Below are positions 1-10,844 of a DNA stretch of 64,000 nucleotides, piece after piece; position 1 is the stretch's first letter, and each line of letters begins with the position of its first letter. Source of the DNA: Bathymodiolus brooksi (lineage: Eukaryota; Mollusca; Bivalvia; Mytilida; Modiolidae); NCBI GenBank assembly GCA_963680875.1, contig OY804588.1, positions 58,168,369 through 58,232,368 of the forward strand, given 5' to 3'. Under the pieces are notes generated by a model. That model searched no databases and was not told the DNA's origin. It saw only the letters and a list, made by a program, of their open reading frames with translations. Position numbers and translations under genes: made by a program.

Positions 1-75
1 TCTACTGTCAGATTAAAGGAAGATTTGATTTCTGATCGTATTAAGGAAGAACCAGTTGATTATGAATTTCAATAG
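1..75 (+). pseudogene. 3' end of a copy of the gene family (IKEEP-VDYEF repeat), cut by the window edge
   Basis: Frame 1 reads STVRLKEDLISDR, then IKEEPVDYEF, then Q and a TAG stop. The IKEEP-VDYEF core matches the roughly 52-residue repeats on the minus strand at 5336-5800, so this is the C-terminal end of another family copy, in plus orientation, with its body to the left of the window. IKEE fits the psi-K-x-E consensus for SUMO attachment; that function is inference. Downstream DNA to about 231 is AT-rich and shows no further clear coding. Whether the stop is the natural end or a lesion cannot be told, so 'pseudogene' is provisional. Confidence 0.5.
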
Positions 76-231
76 TTAAATCATAGAAAAATTGCTGAAC
101 TAGACTGCCTGAATTTTCTGGAATCTTGCAAACAGAACAATCAAATACTGATGATTTTGGGATTCGGTTGAGATTTAATGAGGAAAAAACAGAAATTTCT
201 AAATGTAATCCAAATGTAGTTAGAGCAATTG

Positions 232-486
232 TTGATTTTTGGTGTTTAATGCCACTTTCAGCAATATTTCAGCTATATCATGGCGACCAGTTTTAGTGGT
301 GGAAGAAGCCGGAGAGATCACCGACCATGGGCAAGCAACTGGTAAACTTTATCACTTGCAGCTGCGAGTAGAGTGCACCCTTTTTGTAATTTACAAAGCC
401 AGGCGCGAACCCACGCCGTATTGGTGATAGGCTTGTATGAGTTGTTAGGTATTCCAACTACCTAACTCATTGAGCCACCCGGGCCC
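232..486 (-). mobile_element. tRNA-derived SINE, family C, full length
   Basis: Read on the minus strand it starts GGGCCCGGGTGGCTCAATGA (A-box-like) and has a B-box GGGTTCGCGCC-like run. It ends in the core with 'gctgaaatattgctgaaagt', then 'ggcattaaacaccaaaaatc'. It is flanked by an 11-bp near-perfect duplication, tagagcaattg (221-231) and tagaacaattg (487-497), which supports retroposition. The ORF over it is spurious. Confidence 0.8.
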
Positions 487-497
487 TAGAACAATTG

Positions 498-698
498 AAG
501 GATGCAATGCAAATGAAAGTATACATCATATGACTGCTGGATTATATTCTAATACCACTAACACAATGACACAAAATTTGTATAAGTTACCATGGGAATG
601 AATCCAAATGAAATAAACAGTAACAATTCAGGTATCCAGAATATACCTGTTTATATTATATATAAAACCAGTTGAAAATATCTGATACCAAAATAGCT
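498..698. other. AT-rich sequence, no supported feature
   Basis: No long open frame, splice-bounded exon or recognised repeat. It may be decayed flank of the left-hand family copy. Confidence 0.4.
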
Positions 699-1579
699 TC
701 TTCTTTTTTTTAGCTCACCAGACTCAAAAAATTGTGTGAGCTTTTGCCACCATTTGGCATCCGTCGTCTGTCATACATTATAAACTTTTCATTTTTAAAT
801 GTTTAAATCTTCTCCTATGAAACTAAACTAAATTAAATTAAACCTGACATTGTCCTCGTGTCAGTTAGCCTCACTCTCCATTCAAGATGGTCACTGCTAT
901 TAAAATGGTAACATTTTTTTTAATTCACCATTGCATCTTTATTTTTAATGAAGTGAAATTTAAACTACAGCTGCATGACAATGATTTTTTTCAACATATC
1001 TTTCAGGTTTTACTGTAAAAAATTTCGTTCAGCCAATTTATACGGATTATACAAATAGGCTTTTTTTTTTTTTTTTTTTTTTTTACAAAAAATCACACAA
1101 AAATCTTCTCCTCTTTGATCAAAATGAAACAAAATTGGACTATGGTGATCTATAGGTGGTCCTGACCCACTTTCAAGATTGTGTGAGATTGACAGTCCTG
1201 CCCTCTATCAAAGATGGCTGTTGTTACTAAAAAAAAAAGACATTTCTAAAGGAATTAAACCATTTTTACCTGGAAAAAGACATTTTAGAACTTCCCAGGC
1301 ATTAGTCCTATGCAAATTCAGCTAATATAATAATAATGTATAAATTTTCATCTTTGAAACAATTTGATTTTTTGTTTAGTGGCCCCACCTTCCATCCAAG
1401 ATGGCTGCCATTGCCAAGATAGAAATATCTTTAAATGGCAAAATGGGTAAATTTTAAGCTGTGATCAGCAGAAATTTGAATTTTTACTTGTTTAACATAA
1501 GTTCTGACTTTTTCTATAAGAAATTTAGAAGTCAAATTGAATATCATATAAGCAATTGCAGGGTCATGGTACCTCTGGG
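699..1579 (+). mobile_element. Helitron-like non-autonomous element with 'aagatggctgcc' core, degraded
   Basis: Starts with a TC-rich/poly-T run followed by tagctcacc and a 'gtccgtcg'-like lead. It carries three diverged core units ending in 'aagatggctg' (about 885, 1210, 1400) and finishes near acctctggg. Layout matches the better-preserved elements at 29471-33077 and 45781-47913. Contains a poly-T tract at about 1063-1084. No coding capacity. Confidence 0.6.
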
Positions 1580-1740
1580 TTAGCTCACCTGACACAAACG
1601 AAATAGCAATTATTCATGAAAAACAATTATAAATGAAGACTATGTTTGGTACATTGTACCAGGTACAACTACCTCACTGAGCAATACTTGTTATGTTATT
1701 TTTGTGTGTGAGCAAGAATGTAATTTTTGTTGTGTAAGTA

Positions 1741-1938
1741 CAGTGGAACATGTCTAATCAGACACACCAAGGGACCAGGGAAATGTGTCACATTGTACAG
1801 GATGTCAGAATACTCTGGTTTTATTTTAGTAACAGAAATTAATACTCTGGTTTTATTTTAGTAACAGAAATACTTTGGGATCATTAATTTTTGTCGGATG
1901 TCGGAAAACTCAGATGTCAGATTGCACAAGTTCCACTG
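1741..1938. mobile_element. pogo/Tc1-like MITE
   Basis: Inverted ends cagtggaacatgt and (minus strand) cagtggaacttgt, each bordered by TA (1739-1740, 1939-1940), the target site of Tc1/mariner/pogo elements. At 198 bp it is non-autonomous. It holds a 36-bp direct duplication around 'ctggttttattttagtaaca'. Confidence 0.8.
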
Positions 1939-2147
1939 TAATATGAATTAGTGCAATAAATATTTAAAGATTATTTTTGTTATTAAAAGCTTAATTTGGT
2001 AGGAATGTAATAGTCTTGTTTATCGTCATAACTCGGGCAATTGCACTGCTCCATCTAATAATGGAAAAGAGCAGTGGATTGACCCAGAGGTTTGACGATT
2101 GATTTGTAGCTCCATCCATTTTCAAAGATGTCAGCTGGTAATGTATA

Positions 2148-2225
2148 GGGTTATGGTGGTAAACGCCACTTTCATAAATATTTCAGTTATATCATGGCGG
2201 TCAGTTTTATTGGTGGAGGAAATGC
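2148..2225 (-). mobile_element. SINE family A fragment
   Basis: Core 'ttcagttatatcatggcggt' followed by 'cagttttattggtggaggaa' matches other family A copies. The tRNA-related head is missing. Confidence 0.7.
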
Positions 2226-2319
2226 ACTCGGAGAAAAGACGCAAGTGAACATTGAACTACATCTGCAAGATGACGACTACAGAAAAAAAGATAAGGCTAT
2301 ATACCATAATTGTAACTAT

Positions 2320-3256
2320 AATAGCCACACGACAGTGCCATGCCAAAATTAAAGTCATAAACCTATATTTTCGGAAACAATTAACCCATCTTTTAATGAA
2401 TCTTTAACGTATCGGTCTTTTGCAAACGGTCAGAAATGCCTAAATTTGCTGCGGTAGTCGCACCACCAGATCTCAAACTGTGTAATCCATATTTCTTAAC
2501 ATCAGAAACAAACGGTCGAAACGCATCAATGAATAATTCCCTCGTACGAGTATACGAAATTGGTACATTCCCCTTTAGCAATTCAAAACGATCCTTACAC
2601 TTAGTTAAGTTTCTGAATATAAATTCATCAGAATTTAGCGAAATATTTGCCCACAATAAATACTTTTCTAAAAAAATTTAACTGGACACGAGTTGTTATC
2701 CATTCAGGATATGATGACTGTATTTCCGTCGCGATATATGTCAGTTTTACTTTTAGGAATAAAAATCGACACATAACAAGATTCGAAAATAATATCGCTC
2801 CTCTTAATATATAATAGCTCAGAAACATGCAGAAATTCTGCAAAGGGAAGTAGACAAACACTGATAATGCGCTGTGACATAAGATTGTTCTCTTTGAAAA
2901 CTGAATTATAAAATTTAAGTAACATATCAGTGCCATGTGCTGTGTTTAATTCAGCAACATAATTATGCAATATACACAAAAATATGTATGCACTCCAATT
3001 ATCTGTAGTACAAAAAACTTAATGAAATGTTAATATGGAATAAAGAAGAAAAGTTTTCCTCGAAACAAGATAAAAATTAGCTAACGAAATAAAACACCAC
3101 TAGTCAAGTAGGCCCTGTCGTGCTGAATGATATTTTCACGGACGGCGGGAAAATACGTAATGGTCTATGGACAGATAACTAGAAGAAATTAATTTCAATC
3201 TAATTCAGTTCCTTCAAACGATCGAAATTACATTTCTTCTAGACAACAATCAAAAC
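2320..3256 (-). pseudogene. Tyrosine-recombinase element fragment, copy 1 (decayed)
   Basis: Two overlapping minus-strand frames (2393-2656 and 2704-2979) give pieces of a tyrosine recombinase of the kind carried by DIRS/Crypton-like eukaryotic elements. Visible parts are FLHVSELL, where the first catalytic Arg (usually FLR.SEL) is His, then IPKSKTD, then YGLHSLRSGGAT (the H-x-x-R box). Right after ISDRL the sequence jumps to QKTDTLKIH, so the stretch holding the H/W and nucleophilic Tyr (present in copy 2) is deleted. The copy cannot be catalytic. A CAG...CTG transposon (3257-4688) sits directly at its 5' side. Confidence 0.75.
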
Positions 3257-4688
3257 CAGGGGTCGACTTAAGAAAAAAAATTAACTGGCCCTAAAATTTT
3301 TGAACAACTGGCCCCTTCAAAATTCCACTGGCCCGAGAAATATCGGTCCACAAAGCGGACCGATATGAAAGGGGGGATTTGCCCCCCCCCTCCTCCCAAG
3401 AAACTAAAGATCGAGCAATATGAACCCCCATTAAAACCTTGGGTGAACTCATTTTCTCCGGAAGGATAAGCAGTTCCTGCTCCACTAGTGGCATCCGCAA
3501 ATAATTAAATTGACTGTCAGTGATTTAAACATGTACATATAGTTTTTGTATTCTATGAATGAATGTTGTACTTGCTTTAAACAAGGATAAAGTTCATGAC
3601 ATTTTCCCATACATGTAGTGTTTTTAATGCATTACAATTAACAGGTATGGTTAGAAGATAATCAAACAATCTACATATAGATAGTCAAACTTGTTATCAA
3701 AAGTATACAGTTTTAACCTTTGATTCATTGTTTATTGTATATATGTTAACTTATGTATTAACTAAATTTAATACGGCGCTCGGCCAATAATCTTCAGTAG
3801 TGGACGGCCAGAAATATAAAGAAGAAGAAGTCTCAGCGACCCCTTCTGTATAACGGCTTCCTTTTTTAGCCAATCTTATTTATTCCTCCCCAGCGTTTTC
3901 CCGTGCATTCGACCATTATATAACGAGCCACTGTCTAACGCGACTAACGACCATGTTCTTTGGGTAAAAATCCTTCATATAACGACTATTAGAAGATTAT
4001 TATCAAACCAGAAGTTAGATAATAAATAAACAAACACAGTCCCGACTTTGGAAAATTTTCCGTTTTGCCCAGCTGATGCAGCGATTGTTGCCAATATCCC
4101 TCTTGCTGATATCGGCATGATCTACTGACTGAGTCCATACCTGTTACTAGTTCATAATAATAGATTTTTCATATTAAATGAAGTCACGATTAGCGTTATG
4201 TTATTGTGTATCCGCCATTTTTTTTTACAGGTAAGATGTTCACGTGATGATTTATTATTGTTGTTTGGTTTATTTGGGTTTATTTCTTATTTATATTAAA
4301 TATTTAAAATTGCTTACTATAGAAAATACCGTTTTAATCTTTCAGTTTTATAAATAAATAATCGTGATTTTGAAAATTATTGAATTATGAAGTACTGGTT
4401 CCCAGCATATATTTCTGTCAATATTCGTTTAACGTGCGGTAACACATGCTGATTGTGTGATTAGGCTATTTATAGCTTTCGGCGAGTGATTGAAGTTGAA
4501 TTTTAACGTTTTATCTGGAAATTTCATTAGTCTGTTATCAGTCGATATTGAATGACACGGAAGTAATGAAAGTTGCTGGCCCAAGTGGCCCGAGAATATC
4601 AACTGGCCCAGCGGGCCGATCTTTGTTCAGTTTGACTGGCCCGACCGTAAATATACTGGCCACGGGCCAGCGGTTACGTCGACCCCTG
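3257..4688. mobile_element. hAT-like non-autonomous transposon, 5-bp TSD
   Basis: Terminal inverted repeats caggggtcgac / gtcgacccctg with the 5-bp duplication AAAAC at 3252-3256 and 4689-4693. Both ends carry clusters of the word actggccc (3 or more on the left, 4-5 on the right), typical subterminal binding-site arrays. The 1.4-kb interior has no transposase frame. A C-run lies at 3380-3389. Assignment to hAT rests on the CAG...CTG ends and subterminal repeats; the 5-bp TSD is unusual for classic hAT (8 bp). Confidence 0.8.
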
Positions 4689-4759
4689 AAAACCCATAGA
4701 CAACATACCATACTCGTAAATATCTATACAGAGGCCAGTGATTAGAAAACAATAATCAA

Positions 4760-5334
4760 ATTGAATAGCCACACGACGGTGCCATGTGCTGAATAAAAAG
4801 AACGGGAAATCGAAGTAAATTTTATCTTGTTTTTTTAATAAATAAACTAATCCGATCATTTTTAAATTGTTCATCACTCATCCAAAATTAAAGTCATCAA
4901 CCTATATTTTCGGAAACAATTAACCTATCTTTTAATGAATCTTTAATGTATCCGTCCTTTGCCATCTCAGAACGCCACCTTCTGTGCTTCTTAAATAAAC
5001 GGTCAGAAATGCCTAAATTGGCTGCAATAGTCACACCACCAGATCGCAAACTGTGTAATACATATTTTTTAATATCAGAAACAAACGGTCGAAATGCATC
5101 AATGAATAATTCCCTCATACATGTATACAAAAGTGGTCTATTCTCCTTTCGCAATTCAAAAAGATCCTTACACTTAGTTAAGTTTCTGAATATAAATTAA
5201 TCTGAATTTGGCGAAATATTCGCCCACAATAAATACTTTTCTAAATTTGTAACTGGACACAAGTTGTTATCCGTACGGGATATGACAACTTATATATGTC
5301 AGTTTTACTTTTAGGAATAAAAATCAACACCTAA
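4760..5334 (-). pseudogene. Tyrosine-recombinase element fragment, copy 2
   Basis: The minus-strand frame 4897-5154 reads ELFIDAFRPFVSDIKKY, then LHSLRSGGVT, ISDRLFKKHRRW and MAKDGYIKDSL. This gives the H-x-x-R box, the second His/Trp position (RRW) and the probable catalytic Tyr (DGY), in the order seen in tyrosine recombinases. The N-terminal Arg box is absent because the copy is 5'-truncated. It shares flanking 'agccacacgac' and the distal 'actggacac' region with copy 1, so both come from one element family. Its right border at about 5334 cuts into the IKEEP-repeat exon of the minus-strand host pseudogene. Confidence 0.75.
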
Positions 5335-5335
5335 C

Positions 5336-6042
5336 TGTACTTGAGTGTGTGTTTAGCTGTACAGTATTTTCTATCACATTATTATTGTGATTTGCTTCTT
5401 GAAAATCTATAAATTCATAATCCACAAGTTCTTTTATATTAGGAGTAGATGAATTATCTCCCCTTATCTCCAAATTAGATTTTTCCGCTGTACTTGAATG
5501 AGTGTCTAGATGTACAGTACTTTTTGCTACAATTTCTCTAGGCTTTACAGCTTCAAATTCTATAAATTCATAATCCACAGGTTCTTCTTTTATACTATGA
5601 GTATATGAATTATCTCCCCTTAATTCCAAATTAGATTTTTCTATACTTGAATGTGTGTCTAGACTACAGTAATTTCTGTCACAATTTCTCTAGGCTTTAC
5701 ATTTTGAAATTCTATAAATTCATAATCCACAGGTTCTTCTTCGATTTTATTAATTAAATTATCTCCCCTGATTTCCAAATTGGATTTTTCTACTGTGCTT
5801 GATACCAGATCTCTGTGAAAGTGAAGTAAAAATATTTGTCAAGTTTAAATCACTCACTACAGAGTTCGATTCTTGTTCCTCATTTTGAAATTTAAAGGAT
5901 TTTAAATCGATTTCTTTGGCTCTGGTGAAGGTGTCCATATCCATCCCAGGCAGAAAACTTGAGCTGGTTGGTTGTCTGGAATCATCTAAAAGTTTATTCC
6001 GAAGTTCTGATGTTGTTTTGTTCTTACAATATGCATGGTCAC
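5336..6042 (-). pseudogene. Downstream exon of the minus-strand family copy: IKEEP-VDYEF repeat exon, frameshifted
   Basis: Acceptor tttttttag at 6043-6052 opens a phase-1 exon reading DHAYCKNKTTSELRNKLL and on through MDMDTFTRAKEIDL. From about 5800 leftward come three tandem units of 150-156 bp (about 52 codons), each with SNLE-(I/L)RGDN then I(K/E)EEPVDYEFIEF. The units are not in one frame. The lead frame stops at about 5759, the first unit needs a 1-base shift, and its end hits a stop where 'actgtacatctag' has become 'actgtagtctag'. The last unit runs into the recombinase fragment. So this copy is broken. Repeats hold psi-K-x-E (SUMO-type) cores. Family function is unknown. Confidence 0.65.
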
Positions 6043-6123
6043 CTAAAAAAAACCCAGAATTTTAAGTTAATTTGATTTTTTTTTATTTCTCTCCCATCTG
6101 TTTTATTTACAATTGTATTTTAT

Positions 6124-6303
6124 GTTTGATTGATGGTGTTTAACACCACTTTCAACAATATTACCGTTATATCGTGGCGGTCAGTTTTAATGGTGGAGGA
6201 CCCAGAGAAAACCACTGACCTGTCGCAGGTCAGTGACAAACTTCATCACATACTTGTACACCTCGCCCTGATCGTGATTTGAACTAACAACATCGCCCCC
6301 CTC
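6124..6303 (-). mobile_element. SINE family A
   Basis: Core 'atggtgtttaacaccacttt' and 'atcgtggcggtcagttttaa' followed by the body to 'acacctcgccctgatcgtga'. The tRNA-like head is degraded. Confidence 0.75.
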
Positions 6304-6393
6304 TCCCCTCAGTTTTATTTACAACTGTTTTTTTTATTACTTTTATAAATTTGATCAAACAAAATAATAATTACAGCATGCCCATTTACCCTC

Positions 6394-7411
6394 CAGGGCT
6401 CCCACTACTTTGAAATCGGAGAGAGAAGTGACTTCTCTTTCAGGTGCTGACAAAAGAGAAGTGAGAGACAACAGGGAGAAGTCAAAATATTTTTCTAATT
6501 GTACCACTTTTCACATTCGAAGGGCATTATCTTGGCATTCTTATGTTATAATGTACTTGTTATGCATTAAGGTATATTCAGTAGTTGTTTAATTCCTTGT
6601 ATTTGTTTTTTGTTTGTTTGTATTAAGTAAACCCTTTTCAGATTCTGTTTTGTCTTGCACAGATGATAAAGGCACATATATGAAAGTCAACTATTGTCCA
6701 ATAAATAATAAACAAATAAAATTGAATAATAAAATTTATTTCGACATCAGCATTGGTTCAAACAAGTCAGACAGAGATAAAATGACAAAGCATTAGATAA
6801 GATATATATGCCAAAAAAAACCAACACAAGCTGTGAAATCACTAATTATTTAATCAAATTTTAACGAGTGTCTATATTATTTACATTGCTTCTCTTTAAT
6901 CACTGATTGATATTAATTAAGAAACTAATCATATCCACAAAGTTAATAATCCCTTTGGATAGCCGCCATCAAACCCCAAATAAATGAAATGAAACAATAC
7001 CGATGTTATTTTCCAGAGTACGGATCCATAGTACAGTTTTTATATTCGTAACTGTTTCGATTACGTCCCTTTACAACTATATGAACTGTGTAAATAACAT
7101 GTGACGTGTAAATACTTTGGTGTTGGATTGTATTGACAATTGGGATATAGTGACATTGTGTTTTATTACTCCAATCAAGGAGGTGTGCCTTAATTGGCAG
7201 AATTTCATTGGATACAGATACCGATACAATGGCGGTTTGAAAAACGGAAATTTTGTAGTAAAAATATACCGATGTTTTACTGTTAAAACAGTTAAAATTA
7301 GCAAAGCGACTTGGTAAAATTACAGGGCGACTTCCACTTCTCTTTTGGCACTAGTACAAAGCGAAGTGAGCATCCACAAGGCAACTTCTTTGCCCTCCAA
7401 CGTGAGCCCTG
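6394..7411. mobile_element. hAT-like non-autonomous transposon, 6-bp TSD
   Basis: Ends cagggctccc / gagccctg with duplication ACCCTC at 6388-6393 and 7412-7417. Subterminal words are the partial palindrome gaagtgacttc on the left and cacttctctt / caacttcttt on the right. The interior (1 kb, AT-rich) has no credible ORF. Confidence 0.7.
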
Positions 7412-7589
7412 ACCCTCTGCAGAGGGTTTTTTTACACCCAAAATAGGCCCTGTACCCCCAAAATTGTAGGTACTTTCTATATGCAGGGGTACAAAGTTAA
7501 GGAAAAAACAGCAATTGTACCCCCAGTTTCAAAACTCAGTGGGCACCCTGAATTATAATAAACCTTTTAAATATCTGTATAATACCATA

Positions 7590-7682
7590 GGGTACTCGGA
7601 TATCCTCCACCAATAAAACTGACTGCCACCATATAACTGATATATTGTTGAAAGTCGCGTTAAACACCATAAACCAAAACCC
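7590..7682 (+). mobile_element. SINE family A, 3' part
   Basis: 'cctccaccaataaaactgac' then 'gttgaaagtcgcgttaaaca' and ccataaacc tail; the head is missing. Confidence 0.7.
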
Positions 7683-7719
7683 ATATCAAATTATTGCATC
7701 AAATGCTCTTTTAATTCTG

Positions 7720-8040
7720 TCAGTGAGTGGGTGATTGTTGTTTAATGCTAAATGAGCAATACATTTTTGTATTTCAGTTAAATCATGGCAAGAACAAGTT
7801 CCATTCAATGAGTTGATAATGATGTCTCCTTTGTACTAGACCAACACTTTTAGTTTGATTTTATAATGCTAGCTCACTGAACAAACAGTCCATGGGTAGA
7901 CCAGCCACTCCACTCCGACACATTATCCTGATTCTGAGCCTTTACTCTTATTCTTTAATGCTGCATGCTTATCGGAAAAGCAACAAATACAAATTTCATA
8001 GTCTTTTGATCAGGGTTAAAACATATGATATACCAAACCC
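7720..8040 (-). mobile_element. SINE family B
   Basis: Plus strand shows gtgagtgggtgattgttg then 'gttaaatcatggcaagaaca' and 'tagctcactgaacaaacagt'. The tRNA-like head at the right is mostly lost where the family C SINE inserted. Confidence 0.7.
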
Positions 8041-8049
8041 AAGGCAAGG

Positions 8050-8325
8050 ACCCGGGTGGCTCAATGAATTATGTAGTTGGATTACCTAACAACTCGTACA
8101 TGCCTATCGCCATACGGCGTGGGTTCACACCCAGCTTTGTAAATTAAAAAAAAGGTGCACTCGACTCGCAGCCGCAAGTGATAAAGTTTACCAGTTGCTT
8201 GCCCATGGTCGGTGGTTCTCTCAGGGTACTCCGACTTCTTCCACCACTAAAACTGGTCGCCATGATATAGCTGAAATATTGCTGAAAGTGGCATTAAACA
8301 CCAAAAATCAATCAATCAAAAAATC
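8050..8325 (+). mobile_element. SINE family C, full length, nested beside family B
   Basis: Begins acccgggtggctcaatgaat and ends in caatcaatcaaaaaatcaa. Direct repeat aaggcaag flanks it (8041-8048 and 8331-8338). Confidence 0.8.
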
Positions 8326-8454
8326 AACCCCAAGGCAAGCAGGCTGTTCATAAATCAAGGTCACAGTATTACACTTTCTGTTAAACATAAGGACATATTA
8401 AGTTGGAACATATTCTGACTTGTCCATGTCTTAACCCTGACTAAGGGCAGTCAT

Positions 8455-8708
8455 AGTCGTGATCGTAAGGCAGTTAGATTTACAACTAACTGCAATCAGT
8501 GCCTATCATCACTGAAGTTGTGAGTTCAAGCACTGTTCATGACGAGGTGTACTTAATACAACATTATGTGATAAAGTTTGTCAGTGACTTGCGATAGGTT
8601 GGTGGTTTTCTCTGGGTGCTCCTGTTTCCTCCACCAATAAAACTGACTGCCACAATATAATTGAAATAATATTGAAAGTGGCGTTAAAACACCATAAACC
8701 ACCACAAA
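8455..8708 (+). mobile_element. SINE family A, near full length
   Basis: Head 'gcagttagatttacaactaa', B-box-like gtgagttcaagcac, body and 'aataaaactgactgccacaa' core, tail cataaacc. Slightly truncated at the 5' end. Confidence 0.8.
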
Positions 8709-8794
8709 CCCCTGACTGAAATTGGTGAAATTTCTTTGTGTAAAAATTGCCTGATGCAACACTTTGACAAGAAATTAAAATCATATTAATTAAT

Positions 8795-8973
8795 CTGATA
8801 ACTGACCCATATATACTGAGCTGATTTTTCTCTTCAATGTTTTTTCCTTCTTATTTCTAGAACTGGCCACACAGGGTAAATCTTCCTGAATGGAGTCGTC
8901 TGCCTGTTGATCTTTAAAGCAACTACTGTTATCGTCTAATCCTTTAACAGAAAACAAAACATTTGTAGGTTTA
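8795..8973 (-). pseudogene. 3' part of exon 5 of the minus-strand family copy, donor lost
   Basis: Minus strand aligns base for base with plus exon 49352-49693: CTACAAATGTTTTGTTTTCT, then SSRNKKEKTLKRKISSVYM. The donor is TATCAG-ATTAAT where the plus copy has TATCAG-GTTAAT, so the GT is mutated to AT. The 5' side is cut by a hAT element (8974-10546) that duplicated 8 bp of exon sequence. Removing it mentally restores DDFKPTNVLFS versus DDCKPTNVVFS in the intact gene. Confidence 0.8.
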
Positions 8974-10546
8974 CAGTGGCATATCTACAGAAAATAGCAC
9001 CTATGGCAAGCACTAAAATTGCATTTTACATTTATTATTTATTATCCCCTCACCAACGAAGTTGCGAAGGGATATAGTAACGCTACCGTCCGTCCGTCCT
9101 TCCTTCCGTAACATCCTTGTGAACACTAGGATCAACATCCTTCAATGGATTTTGACCAAACTTGGTACATATTTAGTCCTTAAGATAATATGGAACCCTA
9201 TTGATTTTCAAGGTCAAAGGTCAAGGTCACCGCATCAAATTTTTACTGCATAACATCCTTGTGAACACTCTAGAATCAACATCCTTCAATGGATTTTGAC
9301 TAAACTTGGTACATACATAGTCATTAGGAGAATATGGAACCCTATTGATTTTCAAGGTCAAAGGTGAAGGTCACTGGGTAAATTTTTTACCATGTAACAT
9401 CCTTGTGAACACTCTAGAATCAACATCCTTCAATGGATTTTTACTAAACTTGGTACATACATAGTCATTAGGAGAATATGGAACCCTATTGATTTTCAAG
9501 GTCTAAGGTGAAGGTCACTGGGTAAATTTTTTACCATGTAACATCCTTGTGAACACTCTAGAATCAACATCCTTCAATGGATTTTGACCAAACTTGGTAC
9601 ATACTTAGTCCTTAGGAGAATCTGGAATCCTATTGATTTTCAAGGTCATAGGTCAAAGGTCAATGTCACCGGGTCAAATATTTACTGCATAACATCCTTG
9701 TGAACACACTAGAATCAACATCCTTCAATGGATTTTGACCAAACTTGGTACATACATAGTCCTTAGGAGAATCTGGAACCCTTTTGATTTTCAAGGTCAA
9801 AGATCATGGGGTCAAATTTTTACCGCATAATATCCTTGTGAACACTAGAATCAACATCCTTCAATGGATTTTGACCAAACTTGGTACATGCTTAGTCCTT
9901 ACGAGAGTCTGGAACCCTATTGATTTTAAAGGTCAAAGGGTCAAATTTATACTGTATAACATCCTTGTGAACACTCTAGAATCAACATCCTTCAATGGAT
10001 TTTGACCAAACTTGGTACATACTTAGTCCTTACGAGAGTCTGGAACCCTATTGATTTTCAAGGTCAAAGGTCAATGTCATGGGTCAAATTTTTACTGCGT
10101 AACATTCTTGTGTACTCTCTAGAATCAACATCCTTCAATGGATTTTGACCAAACTTGGCACATACTTAGTCCTTACGAGAGTCTGGAACCCTATTGATTT
10201 TCAAGGTCAAAGGTCAATGTCATGGGTCAAATTTTTACTGCGTAACATTCTTGTGAACTCTCTAGAATCAACATCCTTCAATGGATTTTGACTAAACTTG
10301 GTACATACTTAGACCTTAAGAGAATCTGGAACCCTATTGATTTTCAAGGTCACAGGGTCTAATCTTTAAGCGAGGGGATACGCCACGCTTTGCGTAGCCC
10401 TTGTTAATAATTTTTCCAGGTATTCATGTCTATGTGTATTACATGGTTTTTGCAAAATTACTCCCAAGAAAATTATTTAGGTGCTAAAACCTCTCAGTGG
10501 CACCCAGGGCATGTGCCCTACTTGCCATACCCTAGATACGCCACTG
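8974..10546. mobile_element. hAT transposon (8-bp TSD) inserted in exon 5 of the minus-strand copy
   Basis: Inverted ends cagtggcatatcta and (minus strand) cagtggcgtatcta, with 8-bp duplication taggttta (8966-8973) / tacgttta (10547-10554), one mismatch. The 'cagtggcgta' start and 8-bp TSD are the hAT signature. Only the outer 60-140 bp are hAT; the centre is filled by a tandem-core element (about 9045-10405). No transposase frame. Confidence 0.85.
9045..10405 (+). mobile_element. Tandem-core element nested in the hAT (about 9 units)
   Basis: Opens with cccctcaccaacgaagttgc and a gtccgtccgtcc lead. About nine units of roughly 130-145 bp follow, each with 'atccttgtgaacactctaga', 'caacatccttcaatggattt' and 'aaacttggtacatac'. 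Closes with a short hairpin tacgccacgctttgcgta and gcccttg before tt. Layout resembles non-autonomous Helitrons with tandem cores. ORFs over it are repeats, not genes. Confidence 0.75.
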
Positions 10547-10614
10547 TACGTTTAAAATCATATACACTACTTATCTACACATACATGCAATAGCCTTAGC
10601 TTATTATCAGAAAT

Positions 10615-10830
10615 TAATACTTCAGGTGGTTCTCCATCACAGGAGGAAGTTTACATGTTTTCTTTAGAACATCATCACATCTCTTTTTGAAATGTTGTTT
10701 GAAATTTTACCAAATACTTCAGGTGGTTCTCCATCACAGGAAGAAGTTTCCATGTTTTCTTCAGAACATCATCACATCTCTTTTTGAAATGTTGTCGTTT
10801 GAAACTTTACCAAATTAATACTTAACCACC
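10615..10830 (-). pseudogene. 5' part of exon 5 of the minus-strand family copy, internally duplicated
   Basis: Two tandem copies (period about 97 bp) of the segment matching plus exon 5: TCTGAAGAAAACATGGAAAC then CCTGTGATGGAGAACCACCT (ENMETSSCDGEPPE versus ENIETASCDGEPHE). The exon start and acceptor are not recognisable. Beyond PPE the frame soon stops. Together with the hAT insertion and lost donor this confirms decay. Confidence 0.7.
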
Positions 10831-10844
10831 CTACAAGATATTTC

